Assembly (NCBI GenBank): GCA_020860715.1
Contig: JAJBTU010000037.1
Span: forward strand, 33,822 to 97,821
Reading direction: 5' to 3'
DNA: 64,000 bases
From: Clostridiales bacterium
GTDB taxonomy: Bacteria > Bacillota > Clostridia > Lachnospirales > Lachnospiraceae
The notes under the pieces were generated by a model that was not told the DNA's origin, did not search any database, and was given only the letters and a program-made list of their open reading frames with translations. Below are positions 1-10,912 of the stretch, one piece after another. Every line of letters starts with the position of its first letter. Within the stretch, counting starts at the first letter, position 1. The position numbers were made by a program, and so were the translations under genes.

Positions 1-2
1 AA

Positions 3-521
3 CTTCTGACGGATGAAAACGGCCTGCATATCAGCCAGAGAAACATTACGGTATCGACCTGCGGATTGACGGAGCGGATCCGCGAACTTGCGGATGAAAA
101 GCTGCAGATCACTCTTGCGCTGTCCCTGCACGCTCCATCGCAGGAAAAACGCAGGGAACTGATGCCGGTCGCTTATAAATATGAACTGGGCGAGGTGCTG
201 GATGCCTGCCGGTATTATTTTGAGCAAACCGGGCGGAGGGTGACCTTTGAGTACAGCCTGGTGGATGGAGTAAACGCTTCGGAGGAAGATGCCCGCAGAC
301 TGGCAGGGCTTCTTGGAAACATGAACTGCCATATTAACCTGATTCCGGTTAATCCGGTTTCGGAGCGGAAATACGTGCAGCCGGATCGCCGGAGGATCCT
401 TGCATTTAAAAATGTTCTTGAAAATTGCGGGAAAACTGTTACTATAAGGAGAGAGATGGGGCGTGACATCGCGGGAGCCTGCGGTCAGCTCCGCAAAGGA
501 TATATGGAAAAGGGCTCATGA
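3..521 (+). CDS. rlmN: 23S rRNA/tRNA adenine methyltransferase RlmN, C-terminal part (5' end outside window)
   Basis: Open frame from the window edge; NITVSTCGL...LALSLHA...NLIPVNP...GQL motifs typical of RlmN. Confidence 0.9.
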   Translation, partial: LLTDENGLHISQRNITVSTCGLTERIRELADEKLQITLALSLHAPSQEKRRELMPVAYKYELGEVLDACRYYFEQTGRRVTFEYSLVDGVNASEEDARRLAGLLGNMNCHINLIPVNPVSERKYVQPDRRRILAFKNVLENCGKTVTIRREMGRDIAGACGQLRKGYMEKGS

Positions 522-537
522 GAAAGGACAAGGAAAT

Positions 538-1263
538 ATGAGGGTTTACAGTGTCACAGACATTGGCAGGAAACGTTCTTCCAATCAGGATTTCATCTAC
601 GCGTCAGAACAGCCGGTAGGCAATCTGCCGAATCTTATGATTGTCGCTGACGGAATGGGCGGGCACAACGGAGGAGATACTGCTTCCCGGTGCACGGTGG
701 AGTCAATGATAGAATACCTGGGACAGGCGCAGGATAAGCGCCCGATTCCGCTGCTGTCTGAGGCAATCCATTATGCGAACGAGCAGGTGATTGAAAAGGC
801 TGCTTCTGACCGCTCTCTGGAAGGCATGGGGACAACGGTGGTCGCGGCTTCCATTGTGGACGGATACCTGTATGTTGCCAATGTCGGGGACAGCAGGCTG
901 TATCTGATCGATCAGGAGATCGCGCAGATCACCAGAGACCATTCGCTGGTGGAAGAGATGGTACGGATGGGGGAGCTGCAGCGCAAAGACGCGCGCAGTC
1001 ATCCGGACAAAAATGTGATTACGCGGGCGGTTGGAGTCAAATCTCCGGTGCGGATTGATTTCTTTGATGTAAAACTGGAAGAAGGAGATTTTATTCTGCT
1101 CTGCTCTGACGGGCTCACCAATATGGTTGAGGACGCGGAGATTCTGCAGATTGTAAAAAAATACCATTCACCAAAAGAAGCGGCATGCCACCTGGTGAAT
1201 GAAGCGAATAAAAACGGGGGAAAAGACAACATTTCCGTGGTACTTGCGGAAGTTGATCGGTGA
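538..1263 (+). CDS. PP2C-family serine/threonine phosphatase
   Basis: ADGMGGHNGGDTAS, GDSRLYL, CSDGLTN motifs; directly upstream of a PASTA kinase; ATG at 538. Confidence 0.9.
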   Translation: MRVYSVTDIGRKRSSNQDFIYASEQPVGNLPNLMIVADGMGGHNGGDTASRCTVESMIEYLGQAQDKRPIPLLSEAIHYANEQVIEKAASDRSLEGMGTTVVAASIVDGYLYVANVGDSRLYLIDQEIAQITRDHSLVEEMVRMGELQRKDARSHPDKNVITRAVGVKSPVRIDFFDVKLEEGDFILLCSDGLTNMVEDAEILQIVKKYHSPKEAACHLVNEANKNGGKDNISVVLAEVDR

Positions 1264-1279
1264 TTATGGGGAAAAAGAT

Positions 1280-3561
1280 ATGTTAAGTTCAGGAATGTTT
1301 ATTCAGAACAGGTATGAGATCGTCTCAAGGATCGGCTCAGGGGGCATGGCCGATGTTTATAAAGCTCTGGACCATAAGCTGAATCGCTTTGTGGCTGTCA
1401 AGGTGCTGAAAAAAGAATTCCGGGAGGATAAGGTTTTTACTTCCAAGTTCCGGGCGGAGGCACAGGCGGCCGCGGGTCTGGCGCACGGGAATATTGTCAA
1501 TATATACGATGAAGGCGAAGAAGCAGGCGTCAATTATATTGTGATGGAGCTGGTGGAAGGAATCACGCTCAAGGACTATATTGCGGATAAAGGCCGGCTG
1601 TCCGTCCGTGAGGCTACCAGTATAGCTCTGCAGATCTGTGCGGGGCTGGAGGCTGCTCACAACAATGGAATCATTCATCGCGACATTAAGCCGCAGAATA
1701 TCATGATATCTACGGACGGCAAGGTAAAGGTGGCGGATTTTGGAATTGCACGGGCGGCTTCTTCGAATACCATGACCTCAGGCGTGATGGGCTCGGTGCA
1801 TTACAGCTCGCCGGAGCAGGCCAGAGGCGGATACAGCGATGAGAAGAGCGATATTTACTCGCTTGGCATTACAATGTACGAGATGCTGACCGGCCATGTC
1901 CCATTTGGCGGCGATACGGCAGTCGCGGTGGCACTTCACCATTTGCAGGACGAGATGCACGGCCCTAAGGAAGAAGTGCCGGAGATTCCGTTCAGCACCA
2001 ATCAGATCGTACTGAAATGTACGCAGAAAAGCCCGGACCGGCGTTACCCGAATATGACGGAACTGATCCGCGACTTAAGAGAGTCTCTGGTCAATCCGGA
2101 AGGCGATTTTGTGACCTGGCAGGTGACGGACCGCACCTCCCGGACGATTGTAATGTCCAAAGAGGAACTGGAACAGATCAAGACCGAACAGCGCATGCCT
2201 TCCTATGATGAGACACTGGACGTGGGCGCGGCAAACCTGCAGCCGCAGGAGACCGGCTCTGTGCAGAACCGGGCGTATCAGCCGGGAAGTTACTATCAGA
2301 AGAGTCAGTATCAGGATGCTGCAGCCGGCCATCAGGAAAGCATTTACGACAATTATGACGGAACACGCTGGAATATGGGATACGGAGAGGATGATGTCAG
2401 CGATCCTTCCTATTTGGGCTCTTATGATGAAACGGAAGGATACGGCGAGACGGATGAGGAGGAGAGTTATCATCTGGAGGACAGCTTTGAGACCTCCCGT
2501 GCCAGAAAGAAAAAAGAGAACGATACAGACAGTGAACTGAATCCGAAGCTGGAAAAAGCAGTGACGCTGGGAGGCATTATCATAGCGGTGGTGGTTGGTT
2601 TTGTCTTTCTGGCTCTTCTTGCGAATGCGCTTGGCGCAGTGAATTTTTCTTCCTCCAAAAAGGCGGATGATGACAGCGTTGTGATTGAGGAGACGACCGG
2701 GACGCAGACGGAAAGTGAAAGCGAATCGGAAACGATGAGTGAAAGCGAGAGCGAATCCGAGACGGCGGCATCATTTGCACTGGATGATATCAGCAATATG
2801 GAACTGTCACAGGCGGAGGCGCTGCTGATCACGCGGGGACTGAAATATTCCGTTGACCGGACGCAGTACAGCGATACGGTGGCGGGCGGATATGTGATCT
2901 CAACAGACCCGGAGGCCGGTGAGACTGTGCGCAGGGGGGACACGATCACAATCTTCGTCAGTCAGGGTGTACAGGAGACCGAGACGGAAGAGACGGTAAC
3001 AGAGTATAAGACCCTCTGGGACCTGACCGGATATACAGTGGAACGCGCGGAGGAAGCATTGGAAATGCTTGGCCTGACTGCGGCATATGCGTATGAGGCC
3101 AGCGATACGATCAGCAAAGACATGGTGACCCGTACGAGCGCGGAGGATACGGATGGCCAGGTGCCGGCGGGCAGCACGGTTACCATCTATATCAGTACCG
3201 GTTCTTCGACATCTTCCGGCATATCGGACGAGGATGAAATATAACGATTGACAGCAGTACATCGACGGCTTCGGATACGTCTTCGTCGACAAACGGATCT
3301 GAAAGCGGTACCTGGCAGTGCAATGCCTCCCTGACCGCTCCGTCCGGATACACGGGGCAGCCTGTACGGATTACTCTGTATCAGAATGGCACGGAGACGA
3401 CCGTATTTGAGGGAACAACGACGTTTCCCTATCTGCTGCAGGTGACCGGGGAGACCGGCGTTTCTACCGGGATTGCGTATGTCTACCTGCTTGATGCGGA
3501 TACCGGAGAAGTGACGAGCAAGATCGAGTATTCCGGAATTACGTTCAGCGAAGTGAACTAG
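1280..3561 (+). CDS. prkC: PASTA-domain Ser/Thr protein kinase (PrkC/Stk1-like) with an apparent frameshift near 3240
   Basis: GSGGMADVYKA, HRDIKPQNI, DFGIA kinase motifs, TM segment and PASTA repeats to 3244; 3244-3561 continues in another frame as TIDSSTSTASDTSSSTNGSESGTWQCNASLTAPSG...YSGITFSEVN*. Confidence 0.85.
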
Positions 3562-3607
3562 GAATGTCTGTTTGGGATAAGCTGAAGCAGTTACAGACGG
3601 AGGATGC

Positions 3608-4519
3608 ATGCGCGGGAAAATAATCAGAGGAGTTGGCGGGTTTTATTATGTGCACGCTGAGGACAGCGCGGTCTATGAGTGCAGGGCAAAGGGCATTTTC
3701 CGAAAAGAAAATAGAAAACCGCTGGTCGGGGACGATGTGGAGATTTCCGTTCTGGATGCGGAGAAGCGGATCGGCAATGTTGATGGGCTTCTGCCGAGGA
3801 GAAACATGCTGATCCGGCCTGCGGCGGCCAACGTCGATCAGGCGATGGTGGTGTTTGCGCTGAATCATCCGAAACCGAATCTGAACCTGCTTGACCGCTT
3901 TCTGATTCTGATGAGCCGCCAGAAAATACCGGTGATTATCTGTTTCAATAAGACAGACCTCGCAGATATGGAACTGCCCGGCATGCTGGAACAGATTTAC
4001 CGGGACTGCGGCTGCGAGGTGTATTTTGTGAGCGTGGCGTGCCGGGAGGGACTGGATTCGGTGCGGCGCACCCTGGAAGGAAAGACTACGGTTCTGGCCG
4101 GTCCGTCCGGCGTTGGGAAATCTTCACTGACCAATTCGTTTCTTTCCGAACAGCATATGGAGGTCGGAGAGATCAGCCGGAAGGCCGACCGGGGCAAGCA
4201 TACGACCAGGCATACAGAACTGCTTCTGCTGAAACCGGGTGATTTGCCAAAGGGGCAGGCAGAGTGCCGGAACAGCTATATCCTGGATACACCCGGCTTC
4301 AGTTCTCTTTATCTGCCGGATATGGAATATGAGGAATTAAAAGAGTATTTTTATGAATTTATTCCATATGAACAGCAGTGCAGGTTTCAGGGCTGCATGC
4401 ATTTAAAAGAGCCGGACTGTGCCGTGAAAGCCGCGGTGGAGTCAGGAAAAATACCGGCGGCGCGCTATGAGAGTTATGTGCTGCTGGCGGAGGAACTCCG
4501 GACACGCAGAAAATATTGA
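3608..4519 (+). CDS. rsgA: ribosome small subunit-dependent GTPase RsgA
   Basis: Circularly permuted GTPase: NKTD ... GPSGVGKSSL ... DTPGF, then C-terminal Cys/His zinc motif. Confidence 0.93.
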   Translation: MRGKIIRGVGGFYYVHAEDSAVYECRAKGIFRKENRKPLVGDDVEISVLDAEKRIGNVDGLLPRRNMLIRPAAANVDQAMVVFALNHPKPNLNLLDRFLILMSRQKIPVIICFNKTDLADMELPGMLEQIYRDCGCEVYFVSVACREGLDSVRRTLEGKTTVLAGPSGVGKSSLTNSFLSEQHMEVGEISRKADRGKHTTRHTELLLLKPGDLPKGQAECRNSYILDTPGFSSLYLPDMEYEELKEYFYEFIPYEQQCRFQGCMHLKEPDCAVKAAVESGKIPAARYESYVLLAEELRTRRKY

Positions 4520-4535
4520 ATACAGGAGAACAGTT

Positions 4536-5210
4536 ATGAAGCGGAAGAATATTCTGGCGCCGTCAATTCTGGCAGCCGACTTTAAGACACTTGGCGATGA
4601 GGCAGTTATCGTAAACAAAGCAGGAGCCGGCTATCTTCATATTGACGTGATGGACGGCGTGTTTGTGCCCAGCATATCATTTGGCATGCCGGTCGTTTCT
4701 TCCATCCGCAGCGCAACGGACGCTCTGTTCGATGTGCATCTGATGATCGTTGAGCCGGAAAAATACATAGCGGATTTTGCCGCCTGCGGAGCGGACAGCA
4801 TTACTGTGCACGCGGAGGCGGCCCGCCATCTGCAGCGGGTGGTCTGCGACATCAAAGAACGCGGCCTGCGGGCAGGCGTGGCCCTGAATCCGGCCACTCC
4901 CCTGAATGCGCTGGATTATGTGCTTCCGTATCTTGATATGGTACTGATTATGACGGTAAATCCGGGTTACGGCGGACAGCCCTATATCCCGGAGATGACA
5001 GAGAAAATTCGTTCCCTACGCCGCAAAGCGCTTGATCTTGGGCTGGATCTGGATATTGAGGTGGACGGCGGCATCAACGACCGCACCCTGCCGCTGGTGC
5101 TTGCGGCCGGAGCCAATGTATGCGTTGCCGGGTCTGCCGTCTTTGGAGGCGACCGTGCCGCGAACGTGAAAAAGCTGCTGGGCGTGATGGCTGAGTATAC
5201 GGAATATTAG
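4536..5210 (+). CDS. rpe: ribulose-phosphate 3-epimerase
   Basis: APSILAADF, HIDVMDGVFVP, TVNPGYGGQ, EVDGGI motifs. Confidence 0.95.
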   Translation: MKRKNILAPSILAADFKTLGDEAVIVNKAGAGYLHIDVMDGVFVPSISFGMPVVSSIRSATDALFDVHLMIVEPEKYIADFAACGADSITVHAEAARHLQRVVCDIKERGLRAGVALNPATPLNALDYVLPYLDMVLIMTVNPGYGGQPYIPEMTEKIRSLRRKALDLGLDLDIEVDGGINDRTLPLVLAAGANVCVAGSAVFGGDRAANVKKLLGVMAEYTEY

Positions 5211-5262
5211 AATAAACAGGATTTGCGGAGCAAATCTATGACATAATAAGGAGTGACAGAAA

Positions 5263-6360
5263 ATGAAACTTGGAATTGTAGGACTTCCGAATGTAGGCAA
5301 GAGTACATTGTTTAACTCTCTCACAAAAGCGGGGGCGGAATCGGCAAACTATCCGTTCTGCACGATTGACCCGAATGTAGGTGTGGTAGCCGTGCCGGAT
5401 GAGAGATTGAATCAGCTTGCGGATCTATATCATTCCGCGAAGGTGACTCCCGCGGTGATTGAATTTGTCGATATAGCCGGCCTTGTAAAAGGCGCGTCAA
5501 AGGGAGAAGGACTGGGGAACCAGTTTCTGGCGAATATCCGTGAGGTGGATGCCATCGTCCATGTGGTGCGCTGCTTTGAAGATCCGAATGTGGTGCATGT
5601 GGATGGTATGGTGGATCCGGCACGCGATATTGAGACGATCAATCTGGAACTGATATTTTCTGATCTGGAGATTCTGGAGCGGCGGATCGCGAAGACCGGG
5701 CGCGCGGCGAACAACAACAAAGCTGCGGCGAAGGAACTGGCTCTTCTGAAAGCGTTGAAAGAGCATCTGGAGGATGGAAAACTGGCCATCACCTATGAGA
5801 CGGACGACGAGGATGAACTCGCCTGGCTTGCCGAATACAACCTGCTTACAGCTAAGCCGGTGATCTTCGCGGCGAATGTCGCGGAGGAAGATCTGGAGGA
5901 CGACGGTGCGTCCAATTCCTATGTACAGTCGGTACGCAGCTACGCGGCGCAGACAGCAAGCGAGGTCTTTGTGATCTGTGCGGAGATTGAGGAAGAAATT
6001 TCCGAACTGGAAGAAGATGAAAAGCAAATGTTTTTGGAAGATCTCGGATTAAAGGAGTCCGGTCTGGAGAAACTGATAAAGGCGAGCTACAGTCTGCTTG
6101 GACTGCAGAGTTTTCTGACGGCGGGTGAGACGGAAACACGGGCGTGGACCATCAAAAAAGGGACAAAGGCTCCGCAGGCCGCCGGCAAGATTCACTCTGA
6201 TTTTGAACGAGGCTTTATCCGCGCGGAGGTTGTGAATTACCGCAATCTGCTGGAGTGCGGCTCTCTTTCCGCTGCGAAGGAAAAAGGACTGGTGGGACTT
6301 GAGGGCAAGGATTATGTTGTACAGGACGGAGATGTGATCCTGTTCCGGTTTAACGTGTGA
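5263..6360 (+). CDS. ychF: redox-regulated ATPase YchF
   Basis: [38 protein letters not shown]; full-length Obg-family protein. Confidence 0.96.
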   Translation: MKLGIVGLPNVGKSTLFNSLTKAGAESANYPFCTIDPNVGVVAVPDERLNQLADLYHSAKVTPAVIEFVDIAGLVKGASKGEGLGNQFLANIREVDAIVHVVRCFEDPNVVHVDGMVDPARDIETINLELIFSDLEILERRIAKTGRAANNNKAAAKELALLKALKEHLEDGKLAITYETDDEDELAWLAEYNLLTAKPVIFAANVAEEDLEDDGASNSYVQSVRSYAAQTASEVFVICAEIEEEISELEEDEKQMFLEDLGLKESGLEKLIKASYSLLGLQSFLTAGETETRAWTIKKGTKAPQAAGKIHSDFERGFIRAEVVNYRNLLECGSLSAAKEKGLVGLEGKDYVVQDGDVILFRFNV

Positions 6361-6430
6361 ACGAAGTCCGCAGCGAATGAGGCGGAACCGCGAAGCGGTT
6401 CGTTCACATATTTTTGGTTTGGGAGGATAT

Positions 6431-7339
6431 ATGGAAGGCACCATTCGTTTTCCCCATCTGGGGATAACACTGACGAATGTGATCAAAAACTTTTCAGTCG
6501 GAGGTATTTCCATCGCCTGCTACGGGGTAGTCCTGGCGATAGCCATGATGACGGGACTGCTTCTGACCATGAAGGTGGCAAAATGGACCGGGCAGAAGGA
6601 AGAAGATTATTTTGACTTTGGCATGATTGCGATTATCGTGTCAGTGGTCTGTGCCCGGATTTATTACGTTGTATTTTCCTGGGATTATTACAGAAATCAT
6701 ATCGCGGAGATTTTTAATCTGCGAAAAGGCGGCCTGGCTATCTATGGCGGCGTGATCGGCGGCGTCCTGACCGCGCTGGTTTTCTGCCATATCAGAAAGA
6801 TTGACTGGCGCAGCGCGCTGGATACAGCCTGCATCGGACTGGTGTGGGGACAGGCAGTCGGGAGATGGGGCAATTTTTTCAATCGCGAGGCATTCGGAGA
6901 TTACACGGACAACCTTCTGGCGATGCAGCTTCCGGTCAGTGATGTGAGGGCTTCGGAGATCACGGACGCGATGCGCGCACACATTCAGACCATCGACGGG
7001 ATTGAATATATTCAGGTACACCCTGCGTTTTTATACGAGTCTCTCTGGAATCTCGGCGTGCTGGTGATATTACTTTTCGTTACGTTCTTTTTTACGGAAA
7101 AAAGTGAAGATACCTCATCTGCTTCACAAACCGGAAAGCAGCGTCGGCGCCGAAAAAAGCTCACGGTATTTTTGCTGTATCTGCTGCTGTACGGAGCCGG
7201 CCGATTCTGGATTGAAAGCCTTCGCACGGATCAGCTGCTTCTGTTCGGGACGGGACTTCCCGTGTCGCAGGTTCTCTCCGGGATTTTTGTTGTCGTCTCG
7301 CTGGTGCTTCTGATCAAAAGGCCCAGGTTTATGCAGTAA
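6431..7339 (+). CDS. lgt: prolipoprotein diacylglyceryl transferase
   Basis: SWDYY, GGLAIYGGVIGG, GRWGNFFNREAFG, HPAFLYES motifs. Confidence 0.93.
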   Translation: MEGTIRFPHLGITLTNVIKNFSVGGISIACYGVVLAIAMMTGLLLTMKVAKWTGQKEEDYFDFGMIAIIVSVVCARIYYVVFSWDYYRNHIAEIFNLRKGGLAIYGGVIGGVLTALVFCHIRKIDWRSALDTACIGLVWGQAVGRWGNFFNREAFGDYTDNLLAMQLPVSDVRASEITDAMRAHIQTIDGIEYIQVHPAFLYESLWNLGVLVILLFVTFFFTEKSEDTSSASQTGKQRRRRKKLTVFLLYLLLYGAGRFWIESLRTDQLLLFGTGLPVSQVLSGIFVVVSLVLLIKRPRFMQ

Positions 7340-7411
7340 GGAGAGCGCGGCAGTGCGTTCACCCCGCACAAAAGAGATATGGGAGCCTGTGGCAGAGAGG
7401 AACGAAAGACA

Positions 7412-7594
7412 ATGAGCAAAAAGGAACTGCTTTCTGAACTGATTGAAAAAGAAAGGGCAAAGCTGAACCGGCTGATCGAACTGGGGTCGGAAGAGACATA
7501 TGGTCAGAGCCGTTATGTGGATCGGCTGATTGAACTGTATATGGAAGGCTGTGTGCAGTCCTGTGATTCTGATACAATTGGAGGCATGATATGA
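7412..7594 (+). CDS. Spo0E-like aspartyl-phosphate phosphatase family small protein
   Basis: ~60 aa; two-helix pattern with GQSRYVDRLIELY resembling the Spo0E SxxxD motif. Confidence 0.5.
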   Translation: MSKKELLSELIEKERAKLNRLIELGSEETYGQSRYVDRLIELYMEGCVQSCDSDTIGGMI

Positions 7595-8610
7595 AAACGT
7601 CTGTCAGAAGAACGGATCTTGATGCCGCGAAGGGAATCGGCATTATAATGGTGGTATGGGCTCACGCGCAGGGACCCTGTTCTTCCTATATTACATATTT
7701 TCATATGCCTTTATTCTTTTTTATTTCCGGCCTGCTGTTTGTGCCTGAGAAAAAAACGGTAAAAGAATATTGTCTGGGTAAAATGAAATCCCTGCTTTTT
7801 CCATTCTGGTTCTGGAATCTGCTTGCGTATCCTGTGTATTTTATATTGTTTTTCTGGAAAAACTGGAAACCGTCCACAATGGCTGCCGACATCATCAGGA
7901 TCATTCTTACGGTATACAAGGTTCCTTTTTTGGGAGCCACCTGGTTTTTAGCCGGACTGTTCTGGATTTCTGTATTATTTAAGATTTTGTATTCGACGCT
8001 GGAAAAGAGCCGCTGCAGGGATATTATAACTGTTCTTGCTTTTTTACTCCTCTGTCTTTTGGGATTCAATGTGGATTTTCCATACCGTATCAGCAGGAAC
8101 CTGATCTGCGGCTTGTTTTATATGATGGGATTCTATTACGGGAAATCTCTGGATAAACTGGAAGGCCCCGTATCCTCATTTCTGGCCGTTGTATGCGCGG
8201 TCGGGTTTGTTATCATAGCAGGAAACAATTCCGTGTCGCTGGGAAATAACCGTTATGAGAATAAAATACTGTTCATCGTAGGCGCCTGCATGGCTATTTA
8301 TGCGGTGCTGTATATTTCGAAAATACTCAGCCGGATTTTGGCCGGCCGTGCGCTGGCATGGCTTGGTTCCCGTTCGATTTCCATTGTGATCTGGCAGTTT
8401 CTGGCATTCCGATTTACAATATTACTTCAGATAGTGGTGCTGCATGGGAATCTGAAATGGCTGGTAGCTTTTCCAATTTACGATGCCGCGCATGGCTGGT
8501 GGATCGCTTATGTGATTTCCGGGCTTGCCGGCTCCGTCCTGATTGATTATGTCTTGCACCATAACCCCATTGCCGCCCGATTACGTCTGGCCGTATCGCG
8601 CAGAACATAA
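7591..8610 (+). CDS. acyltransferase family 3 membrane protein
   Basis: R.TDLDAAKGIGIIMVVWAHA...YFHMPLFFFISG and multiple TM helices. Confidence 0.85.
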   Translation: MKTSVRRTDLDAAKGIGIIMVVWAHAQGPCSSYITYFHMPLFFFISGLLFVPEKKTVKEYCLGKMKSLLFPFWFWNLLAYPVYFILFFWKNWKPSTMAADIIRIILTVYKVPFLGATWFLAGLFWISVLFKILYSTLEKSRCRDIITVLAFLLLCLLGFNVDFPYRISRNLICGLFYMMGFYYGKSLDKLEGPVSSFLAVVCAVGFVIIAGNNSVSLGNNRYENKILFIVGACMAIYAVLYISKILSRILAGRALAWLGSRSISIVIWQFLAFRFTILLQIVVLHGNLKWLVAFPIYDAAHGWWIAYVISGLAGSVLIDYVLHHNPIAARLRLAVSRRT

Positions 8611-8628
8611 GAGAAAAATCATTTTTTT

Positions 8629-8664
8629 AAAGACCGTCGCTAGATTTAGCGGCGGTCTTTTTTT
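8629..8664 (+). terminator. Rho-independent terminator
   Basis: AAAGACCGTCGCTA-gat-TTAGCGGCGGTCTTTTTTTG stem-loop and T tract. Confidence 0.85.
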
Positions 8665-8727
8665 GTTTCACTAAATGTTGTAAATGGACGGATAATTCGC
8701 GAATCTTTGAAAAATTCATGGAATTTG

Positions 8728-8825
8728 GGCTTGTTTTTTGTGAAAAAAACCTGTATTATTATCGCAAGTGGTAGAAAGTGGTGCATCGTGGGACGAAAGT
8801 GGAAGATTGTGGCGGCTGTGGGAAA
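8728..8825 (+). promoter_or_regulatory. mraZ promoter region with clustered MraZ-type operator repeats
   Basis: TTGTTT-17-TATTAT upstream; six GTGG boxes at ~8768, 8778, 8788, 8799, 8809, 8818 with ~10-bp spacing. Confidence 0.75.
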
Positions 8826-9018
8826 GTAAAAGCAGCTTATCAAATCGGTTTTTCGCTGGAAACACGGTGAAATATCATCACGAGCAGTCGTTGCGTATTT
8901 GCGAAGCTGCCTGCTGGGGAGCCTGGCAGCATAAGGGTTTACGGAGAGGGTACGGGAATGCCCCTTCCGGATCGAACCGCGGGAATACAAGACGGGCAGA
9001 TTTCTAAGAAGGTGCATC

Positions 9019-9453
9019 ATGATGTTTATGGGAGAATACAATCATACGATTGATTCCAAAGGCAGACTGATCATCCCGGCAAAATTCAGAGAGTTGTTGG
9101 ACGATGAATTTATTGTGACGAAGGGATTGGATGGATGTCTGTTTGCGTTTCCCAAAAACGAATGGCAGATCTTTGAGGAGAAGCTGCGCAAGCTGCCGCT
9201 TACACAGAAAAACGCCAGAAAATTCACACGTTTCTTCATGGGAGGCGCGACCACATGCGAACTGGACAAGCAGGGGAGAATTCTCTTGCCGCAGAATTTA
9301 AGAGAATTTGCGAAGCTGGATAAGGATGTGGTGCTTTCGGGCAACCTGAATCGTATAGAAATCTGGAATAAGGCAGACTGGACGGAAAACAATGCTTACG
9401 ATGACATGGACGACATCGCAGAACAGATGTCTGATTTGGGGCTGGATATCTGA
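9019..9453 (+). CDS. mraZ: transcriptional regulator MraZ
   Basis: [24 protein letters not shown]...[14 protein letters not shown] SpoVT/AbrB-like repeats. Confidence 0.96.
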   Translation: MMFMGEYNHTIDSKGRLIIPAKFRELLDDEFIVTKGLDGCLFAFPKNEWQIFEEKLRKLPLTQKNARKFTRFFMGGATTCELDKQGRILLPQNLREFAKLDKDVVLSGNLNRIEIWNKADWTENNAYDDMDDIAEQMSDLGLDI

Positions 9454-10454
9454 TGGAATTTAAACACAAATCGGTACTTCTGAAAGAGAGCATTGAGGAA
9501 CTGCAGATAAAACCGGATGGAATTTATGTGGATGGGACGCTCGGAGGCGGCGGACATTCTCTGGAAATATGTAAAAGGCTGACAGAAGGCGGGCGGCTGA
9601 TCGGGATTGATCAGGATGCTGACGCGATCAGGGCAGCTACAGGGCGTTTGGATGAGTTTCGGGATCGGGTGACGATCGTTCGCAGCAATTACTGCGATAT
9701 GAGGGCCGTGCTCTCGGAACTTGGTGTGTCATCTGTAGATGGAGTCATTTTGGACCTGGGGGTTTCCTCTTACCAGCTTGATACGGCAGAACGGGGATTT
9801 ACCTACCGGGAAGACGCACCGCTGGACATGCGCATGGATCAGCGGCAGGCACTGACGGCGATGGATGTTGTGAACGAATACAGTGAGGCGGAACTGGTCC
9901 GTGTCATTCGTGATTATGGGGAGGAAAGGTTCGCAAAAAACATTGCCCGACATATTGTGATCGCACGCAAAGAAAAAAAACTGGAAACAACTGGGGAGTT
10001 AATTCATGTTATAAAAGCTGCGATTCCAATGAAGGTGCAGGCAGTAGGGGGACACCCGGCCAAAAGGACATTTCAGGCCATCCGGATTGAGGTGAACCGG
10101 GAACTTACCGTTCTCGAGGATTCACTGGAGGATATGGTGGATCTGCTTGGCGATGGAGGAAGAATCTGCGTGATTACGTTCCATTCGCTGGAAGATCGGA
10201 TTGTAAAAAACAAATTTCGATATATGGAAAATCCGTGTACATGCCCGAAAGAATTTCCTGTGTGTGTATGCGGAAAAAAATCCAGAGGAATCGTTATCAC
10301 ACGCAAACCGATTCTTCCTTCCGAGGAAGAATTACGGGAAAACAAAAGGGCAAAGAGCGCAAAACTCAGGGTGTTTGAAAGCAGGGACAGCTATGGCAGG
10401 ATCAGGGTACGGCAGGACGACTTCTGCAAAAAAAAGAACAGGAAATCAGAATAA
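9453..10454 (+). CDS. rsmH: 16S rRNA (cytosine(1402)-N(4))-methyltransferase RsmH
   Basis: [59 protein letters not shown]. Confidence 0.97.
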   Translation: MEFKHKSVLLKESIEELQIKPDGIYVDGTLGGGGHSLEICKRLTEGGRLIGIDQDADAIRAATGRLDEFRDRVTIVRSNYCDMRAVLSELGVSSVDGVILDLGVSSYQLDTAERGFTYREDAPLDMRMDQRQALTAMDVVNEYSEAELVRVIRDYGEERFAKNIARHIVIARKEKKLETTGELIHVIKAAIPMKVQAVGGHPAKRTFQAIRIEVNRELTVLEDSLEDMVDLLGDGGRICVITFHSLEDRIVKNKFRYMENPCTCPKEFPVCVCGKKSRGIVITRKPILPSEEELRENKRAKSAKLRVFESRDSYGRIRVRQDDFCKKKNRKSE

Positions 10455-10902
10455 AAACACGTACACTTATATCGATGGGAATACCGTCCGCAAACTGGAT
10501 GTGCAGACGCAGCCGATCACACAGCCGGAACAGCAATCTGAGGTTAGCCCAGGCATTCGCAGAAATCGGGAACGCGCACTGCAGATGAATTTCGGATATG
10601 TCCTTTTCCTCACAGCGGCAGCAGTGGTGGTTGTGTTTGTCTGTGTGAATTTTCTGCAGCTTCGGGCTGTGAACACACTTCTTTCTGAGGAGGTGGCAAC
10701 TCTTTCCGCGGAGCTGGATTCTGCGATACTGGAAAACGATTCAGAGTACAACCGTGTTATAAACAGTGTGGATCTGGAGCATGTCAAAGAGGTGGCTACG
10801 GAGGAACTCGGCATGCAGCAGGCCACGTCGGATCAGATCGTTACCTACGAAGTAGAGGATGGCGATTATGTACGGCAGTATTCTGAGATACCGACAGAGT
10901 AG
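10393..10902 (+). CDS. ftsL: FtsL-like cell division protein
   Basis: Position between rsmH and PBP; single TM then coiled coil; start codon chosen by eye. Confidence 0.7.
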   Translation: MAGSGYGRTTSAKKRTGNQNKNTYTYIDGNTVRKLDVQTQPITQPEQQSEVSPGIRRNRERALQMNFGYVLFLTAAAVVVVFVCVNFLQLRAVNTLLSEEVATLSAELDSAILENDSEYNRVINSVDLEHVKEVATEELGMQQATSDQIVTYEVEDGDYVRQYSEIPTE

Positions 10903-10912
10903 GTGAATCATT

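Noticed and set aside
2700-2765. Repetitive GAAAGCGAATCGGA-like tract considered as a tandem repeat or CRISPR-like array
   Set aside because: It encodes the low-complexity Ser-Glu linker of the PASTA kinase; no spacer/repeat structure
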